DNA from: Ornithodoros turicata
Taxonomy: Eukaryota; Arthropoda; Arachnida; Ixodida; Argasidae
Assembly (NCBI RefSeq): GCF_037126465.1
Contig: NC_088209.1
Span: 1-64,000, forward strand
Direction of reading: 5' to 3'
Length of the DNA: 64,000 nt
Both the position numbers and the translations under genes were made by a program. Positions 59,253 to 64,000 of this stretch are shown piece after piece. Position 1 is the stretch's first letter; every line of letters begins with the position of its first letter. The notes under the pieces were generated by a model. That model worked only from the letters and a program-made list of their open reading frames with translations, was not told the origin of the DNA and did not search any database.

Positions 59253-59359
59253 AGTCACTGGAGAGGCGTGTTAGCTTAGCTCAATTGGTAAGAGCCCTGG
59301 ATCGGTAATACAGAAGATGTGGGCTCAAGTCCTACTACTGGCTAACCTTTCCAGTGACT
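59253..59359 (+). repeat. tRNA-like repeat within an inverted repeat
   Basis: 59270-59346 resembles a tRNA gene: acceptor-like GTTAGCT pairs with GGCTAAC; a D arm GCTC/GAGC contains an A box (TAGCTCAATTGG); a T arm GTGGG-CTCAAGT-CCTAC contains a B box (GGCTCAAGTCC). Four extra bases between T arm and acceptor stem, and a poor anticodon loop, argue against a working tRNA. The acceptor stem is extended by AGTCACTGGA (59253-59262) pairing with TCCAGTGACT (59350-59359). This suggests a tRNA-derived SINE-type element, such as those described in ticks; the family assignment is uncertain. Confidence 0.55.
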
Positions 59360-59559
59360 GCCTTCTTTCAGCATTCATTTCTTACACACTTGATGCTTTG
59401 TACTATTTGTCCTTTCTATGTGTTCCAGTCTCAGAACATCAACTGCCAAGTTCAAAAGAACTGGGATATGCCTCTGCAATCTGGAACCCATCCCAACATC
59501 TCTTAATCGACAAAGTAGAATTTGTACAGAACCGCACGGTTTGTTGCTCGTGATTATCA

Positions 59560-60005
59560 TCCTTTTTCCAGCGTCTTAGCCATTAAAGCCCCACCCTTTC
59601 TTACTTTGATTACCAGATCAGGTATCAGGCCTGACATTCTTTCATAAGTTATATTACGGTCACCCTCCTCCCCACCCCACTTACTGTCAATCCCCTCACA
59701 AGTTACTTCCAAGACTAGATGAGCCGCACAAAGTACTTGCTCCACCTACACAAACTCTCTGCACCAGCAGATGGTGTCAAACTGAAATGGCCTTCCTGCC
59801 CACATAGCATCAGAACAAAATATATCGTCATTTATGTCCAAGTGCTATGATCATTTTCAGATCGAATGAATTTCTTTGTGGTGAGTGAACGAATTTTGTG
59901 TGTTTTTGTGTACATCATTTTGGTATTTGTCTTTTTTGGATACAAACCTTCCCCCTTTATGTAAATCCCTTCACAAGGGTCTTTAAAGTAAACAAATGAA
60001 ATGAA
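59560..60005 (+). repeat. Probable CR1/L2-like LINE 3' end
   Basis: Ends with TCCCTTCACAAGGGTCTTTA, AAGTAAACAAATGAAATGAA, a short hairpin followed by a (AAATG)-type tail as seen at the 3' ends of CR1/L2 elements. The upstream part has no intact frame. Confidence 0.4.
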
Positions 60006-61141
60006 GAACTTCGTGATACTTTCATAGTTGGAGCACTTTTAATGCATATTTTAAAACAGTGGCTGCGAAACAAAAAATGTGTCAGACACCGTTACAAAGG
60101 CTGTCGTCTGTATCAGGTGAATCATGATTTTTCCCAGAAGCCCAATATTGTATGACGCTGCATCACATATGCTATTTTGGAACAATCTCTGCAGACATAT
60201 TATGTTGATATTACCTGAGTGCCACAATAAACTATATGAACCACATTTCATGTTACATCGTCTTTGACTACAACATGCCCATTTGAGCAGCCCAAGATAC
60301 AAAGCTTGGTTCCTCAAGGTCTACATCCTACTCTAACTGGGTGCGCACTTTGCACACAAAAGGAAGATTGAGGTTTTCGATAGTTAACTTGTGTAGTAAG
60401 CACTTCTGGAGGACTGAGAGCAGGAACCGGATGTCACACACAGGGTAACCTGCATAACAGTCTGATTTACTTCCACATAACGATCATTAAAATACTTGAG
60501 GTGCGTAAACAATACTATTGGATGCTATCAGACAGTAAGAGTTCGAACAACACTTACGACATACTGACTGAATGGGTGGACAAAAGGATGCGTCAGAACA
60601 GGATTGGATTTGTGTCTGGTGGAATTGAGAGCCCAATGTAATTCTTACCAGGCGGAGCAGGCTGATGAGATGGTGCTTTGTGCCAAGGATCAGCACAGTG
60701 GTTTATCCAGAGTTCGAAGCATGGAGGGGTGTTGAAAAAAGTTGGGAGGGGGGTCATTATTATAGTTACATCATTACCGACATGTGTCTACAGCTGAAAT
60801 TGGAAGGGCACCCCCTGTAGGGGATACTTCCACCTAGTATCTTGAAGGCTACGGTTTCACGGTAGCCATCTTGAATGTATTTACGGGCTTCCTACGGCGG
60901 GGCGCCACCGACGCGGTTTCCGTGGATGACCCCGTTACGCGTGGGGCAGCTGGGGACTGGACGCTTTGACCTTGGGTCTCTCCTCTATGCCATTGAACCC
61001 GGCGTTTATAAGTCTGTAGAAGGGACGATTGTCTCGTAAAAGTGAGACGGCGAGTTGATTTTCATGCTTTGGTGTTTTGAGTAGCACGATGGTAGCTGCC
61101 GCGCGCGTAGCGTGTGACGAAGACTATGCAAAATATAATAT
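60006..61141. other. Intergenic DNA
   Basis: No recognisable gene or repeat. The segment 60820-61110 is more G+C-rich, with GTTTATAAGTC near 61010 and CpG-rich flanks, and could be a promoter, but no coding frame follows. Confidence 0.4.
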
Positions 61142-61173
61142 ATTTGAGATATATAAAAATATATATCTCAAAT
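61142..61173. repeat. Perfect A+T hairpin
   Basis: ATTTGAGATATATA (61142-61155) and its exact complement (61160-61173) around AAAA. Confidence 0.85.
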
Positions 61174-62006
61174 GCAAAATGGTCAAAGAATCGTCATAAA
61201 AAATTGACTAAATAATTGAAGTCAGCCGTGAAGAGTCTGTTCACGTGCCGATCGGTAGCAGTTTTATCTCAATACAGCTTACAGAAACAGGATTTCTTGA
61301 AATGAATTATGAAATTACCACTTCTGTTGAAACTATAAGTTCAACTCACAGTGCTTTCACCGCACACAAAATGATAAGAATCAAAGGAATGACATAACCG
61401 AAGTAAAATAGGGAAGTCGGCGATTATAGGCTATGTAACCTGTCCGTATTCCGCATAGTAGCGGCCGTGACAAAGTGCCATCAAAGGTGAAGATAACCCT
61501 TTTTTTATATAAATATTTGGCGGCGATTCGTGTTATCGCTTTGTGAGATGACGAGAGGTGTGATCTTTCGCCACGAAATGTCGTCAATTTCACTAGTTTA
61601 TTTCAGTCGTCTCCGTCGCATTACGCGGCGCTGATTGCCCACAGTTAGCTGTGAGGCGATCGTTGTACTTGCGAGTAAACAGAGGATCGGTCTACAGACT
61701 TCAGAGTTCAATTCAAGAAATTGCATTTGCATTGCAAGATAGGTATCGTGTGAAAAAAATTCCTGGTAGCAAAATGGATGCGACAGCACTCCTTCCACTT
61801 GCCTAGATAATAAACATTTACCGTGGTGGCCCCTCCTTCCATACACTGGTTCTTCCTTCTGTTACCCCACATGTAGAAAACAAAGAAACTAGTTTTAAAG
61901 AAAAGGGAACGAGACAAAGACGCGCGTGCTCTGGGGAAGGAGCAGCCACCCACCGCCTCCTCGTCCATCAAGGCAGATTACAAACACTTACGCCAGTGTG
62001 ACGGAT
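61174..62006. other. Intergenic DNA
   Basis: No gene or repeat recognised. Minus frames of 70-87 codons have no domain. Confidence 0.4.
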
Positions 62007-62206
62007 CCAGCAGGAAACGAGGAAACAGTTACCCTCATCAGCCTCTGAAGATATCCCTTCTCTGGGACTCTTCTCAGCGGTACTCGTTGCCCTTAAGGCA
62101 ATTGTCTCTGCTTTTCCTGGTGTGTCACAACTGCCCGAGGTCCAAGCGCTTCTGGCACTGGAGGCCTTATCTTCGCATCAGCATCACGGCATTGTATAGA
62201 AAGACC

Positions 62207-62921
62207 ATGGCAATGCAGTGGAATCCTCGAAGCCTGCGTAGCAAGCTCCCTGATTTTAAATTACCATCTACAACAGCACAAGTTCCCTTTCATAGCTATA
62301 TGCGAACACGGCATGGATTCTAGACATCGCGTCAATGGATATACAATCTACCGATCTCATCAATCCCCTGACAGCAGAACAGCGCTATCCGTTCGCAATG
62401 ACCTCGTTGCTGCGCAAATCGGGTCAGTTTGTCATCGCTCTGATGATTACGTCACCTGCAGGATCCGCCTTGGCCCCATGCTGTTAACGGTCGTCAGTAT
62501 CTATATCCGTCCCGTGGTACAGGTCTCGTGGAGTGACATCGAACGCTTACTTGGTTCTCTGGAAGCCCCGGCGCTTGTGCTGGGTGACTTCAATGCACAT
62601 AACTCGGTCTGGGGAAGCCGAAGGACGGACGGTAGGGGAAGGAGGTTGTTGGAGGCAATGGAGAATAATAACATGTGCATGCTGAACAACCGCGAGCCCA
62701 CTTACATGCGATACCCAACGTCACTCGATGTATTGGACCTCTCGTGGTGCTCAACCGACATAATTCGCCACTTGTGGTGCGCCACGAACGTCGACACTAG
62801 AGGTAGCGATCATTTTCCTCTATATATTTCGCACGACAGACTGCCCCTCTCAGCAACTACTGGCCTGATTTATTTCACAAACTGGAGACTGTTTCGTGCG
62901 GGCCTCAGAACATCTATGTAA
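62207..62921 (+). pseudogene. LINE ORF2 endonuclease domain
   Basis: The AP-type endonuclease begins with MQWNPRSLRSK and, after a frameshift near 62300, continues with RVNGYTIYRS, APALVLGDFNAHNSVWGS (catalytic-region GDFNAHN), SLDVLDLSWCS and RGSDHFPLYIS (the SDH motif). This domain nicks target DNA to prime reverse transcription. The key motifs persist, but the frameshift and a stop at 62919-62921 disable it. Confidence 0.85.
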
Positions 62922-62930
62922 ACCGGTATG

Positions 62931-63985
62931 TCCCCAGAGGCTCTCTCTCAAGCCATTACCCGTGGTATTCAGGAAGCGGTGGTCATGTCTAAAAGGGTAA
63001 CAGGCCGTGTCGGTCATTCCCCAGCAATTAACCACCTTAGAGCATTACGTCGCCGAGCAGAAAGAACGACTCGTCGGACAGGGCAACTTACGAACATTCT
63101 GTAATACCTCAGGATGAAAGCTAAAGTAACACGAGAACTTGAGAAAGAGGACAGGAAGCGTTGGCGTAAGTTTTGCAACCACCTTTCACCGTTTGATCCG
63201 GCCACAAAGATCTGGCGGACAATCCGGTCTCTGAAGGAGGCGCCTCCTCAAAAGAATCCTCTCGCGGCCTTGGATATCGTTAAGAGTGTAGACGAAAACA
63301 CGCTAGCGACGGACTTCTGTGTTGTACTAACGACTCCGGCGGCTGCCTTGACCACGCCACTACACCGCAGTTTTGTCCACAGTTTGACTGCTGAACTTCA
63401 CCAAAACTGGCCCCGCCCCCGGAAGTTATAGACCGAGACTTCACACTAATCGAGCTAAAGGCAGCGTTGCAGCTTGTGAACGCCGGCTCGTCCCCTGAAC
63501 CCGATAAAATCACCTATGCCGCCCTGCGAAACCTTGACGGGCGGTCACTCCAAGCTCTCTTTCATGTGTATAATACGTCTTGGCAACAAGGATTTTTACC
63601 ACATACATGGAAGGAGGCATTGGTTGTTCCCATCCTGAAACCAGGCAAGCCCCCAAATGCCCTATCCTCCTTGCGCCCTCTGAGCCTGACAAGCTGTATG
63701 GGGGGGATATGTTTATTAAAGATAAAGAAAAAGCTGTATGGCGAAACCGATGGAGAGAATGGTTTTGCATCGCCTCGACTGGTGGCTCGAAAAACAACGT
63801 GCGTTCCCTCACGAAATCGCTGGATTTCGTCGCCACCGAAGCTCCATGGATCCAGTTCTCGACCTTGTCTCTACAGTTCAACATGCTCGTGCCCATCGAC
63901 GGATCGTCCTATCGGTTTTCCTCGACATCAAGCGCGCATGATACCGTCTCGCACATTTGTGTGCTGCACGCCTTGCGCTCGTTTG
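62931..63985 (+). pseudogene. LINE ORF2 linker and RT N-terminal part
   Basis: After the endonuclease, a linker (MSPEALSQAITRGIQEAV...) is broken by TAA near 63104 and resumes at 63114. The RT begins with SSPEPDKITYAALRNL, then LVVPILKPGKPPN and LRPLSLTSCM. A 40-bp insertion of target-duplication type interrupts it (63691-63741). RT resumes with KPMERMVLHRLDWWLE, AGFRRHRSSMDPVLDL and SVFLDIKRA, which carries the first catalytic Asp. A two-base loss directly after it shifts to DTVSHICVLHALRSFG. The YADD motif would be outside the window. Confidence 0.85.
63691..63741 (+). other. 29-bp insertion with 11-bp duplication inside LINE RT
   Basis: AAGCTGTATGG occurs at 63691-63701 and 63731-63741 around GGGGGATATGTTTATTAAAG plus ATAAAGAAA. 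The interrupted RT reads through correctly if one copy and the insert are removed. Size of duplication and A-rich end suggest a tiny retroposition event. Confidence 0.75.
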
Positions 63986-64000
63986 GGGTATCCGGTCGGC

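Larger units (their letters stand above)
62007..64000 (+). mobile_element. Non-LTR retrotransposon (LINE), decayed, continues off right edge
   Basis: A degenerate two-ORF LINE. ORF1 C-terminus: about 50 codons from 62047 (LGLFSAVLVALKAIVSAFPG) to TAG at 62197. ORF2 starts at ATG 62207 with MQWNPRSLRSKLPDFK, the usual start of the endonuclease domain. Frame changes near 62300, 62900 and 63430 and a stop near 63104 break it. The architecture fits the RNase H-bearing group seen at 47060-49083, but RNase H would lie beyond the window. Confidence 0.88.

Noticed and set aside
59270..59346. Functional tRNA gene
   Set aside because: Four extra bases precede the 3' acceptor strand, the anticodon stem pairs poorly and the loop lacks the usual U33; better read as a tRNA-like repeat.

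Overview
This window is eukaryotic repeat-rich DNA, most likely from an arthropod, with a tick or mite as my best guess. The reasons are CR1/L2-like and RNase H-bearing LINEs, a short-LTR Ty3/gypsy element, a pogo-type DNA transposon, a tRNA-like repeat, exon/intron signals and no bacterial gene layout. The species is an inference. I see no bacterial operons, CRISPR arrays or rRNA.

Positions 1-36978 are a tandem satellite with a monomer of about 126 bp (42 codons), organised locally into higher-order repeats (a ~372-bp trimer, a ~637-bp pentamer and a ~2011-bp 16-mer). Two insertions interrupt it. The first is a 13.85-kb, almost perfectly palindromic element (4602-18447) with 6-bp target duplications. 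The second is a 1149-bp miniature LTR retrotransposon (23856-25004). Because 126 is a multiple of 3, the satellite produces many spurious open frames on both strands.

The palindrome is the most unusual object. It has two ~6.88-kb inverted arms around an 85-bp CpG-rich spacer, its own small hairpins at both termini, and internal arrays of 141-bp, ~797-bp and ~830-bp units. Near each end, pointing outward, is a promoter-like block with a CTCF-like motif, a CCAAT box, a splice donor, an acceptor and a poly(A) signal. I find no transposase or other convincing protein in it.

Positions 36979-64000 are low-gene-density DNA full of decayed transposons. The one host coding exon I recognise with confidence is 42460-42583 (+), from the exclusion domain of cathepsin C / dipeptidyl peptidase 1, with both splice sites intact. 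A second possible terminal exon is at 51276-51463. Mobile elements here are a foldback MITE (45103-45255), a 5'-truncated RNase H LINE with an 11-bp target duplication (47060-49083), a pogo-like element (49863-50701), CR1/L2-like fragments, a complete but inactivated Ty3/gypsy element on the minus strand (54151-58573), a tRNA-like repeat (59253-59359), and an RNase H-type LINE running off the right edge (from about 62007).
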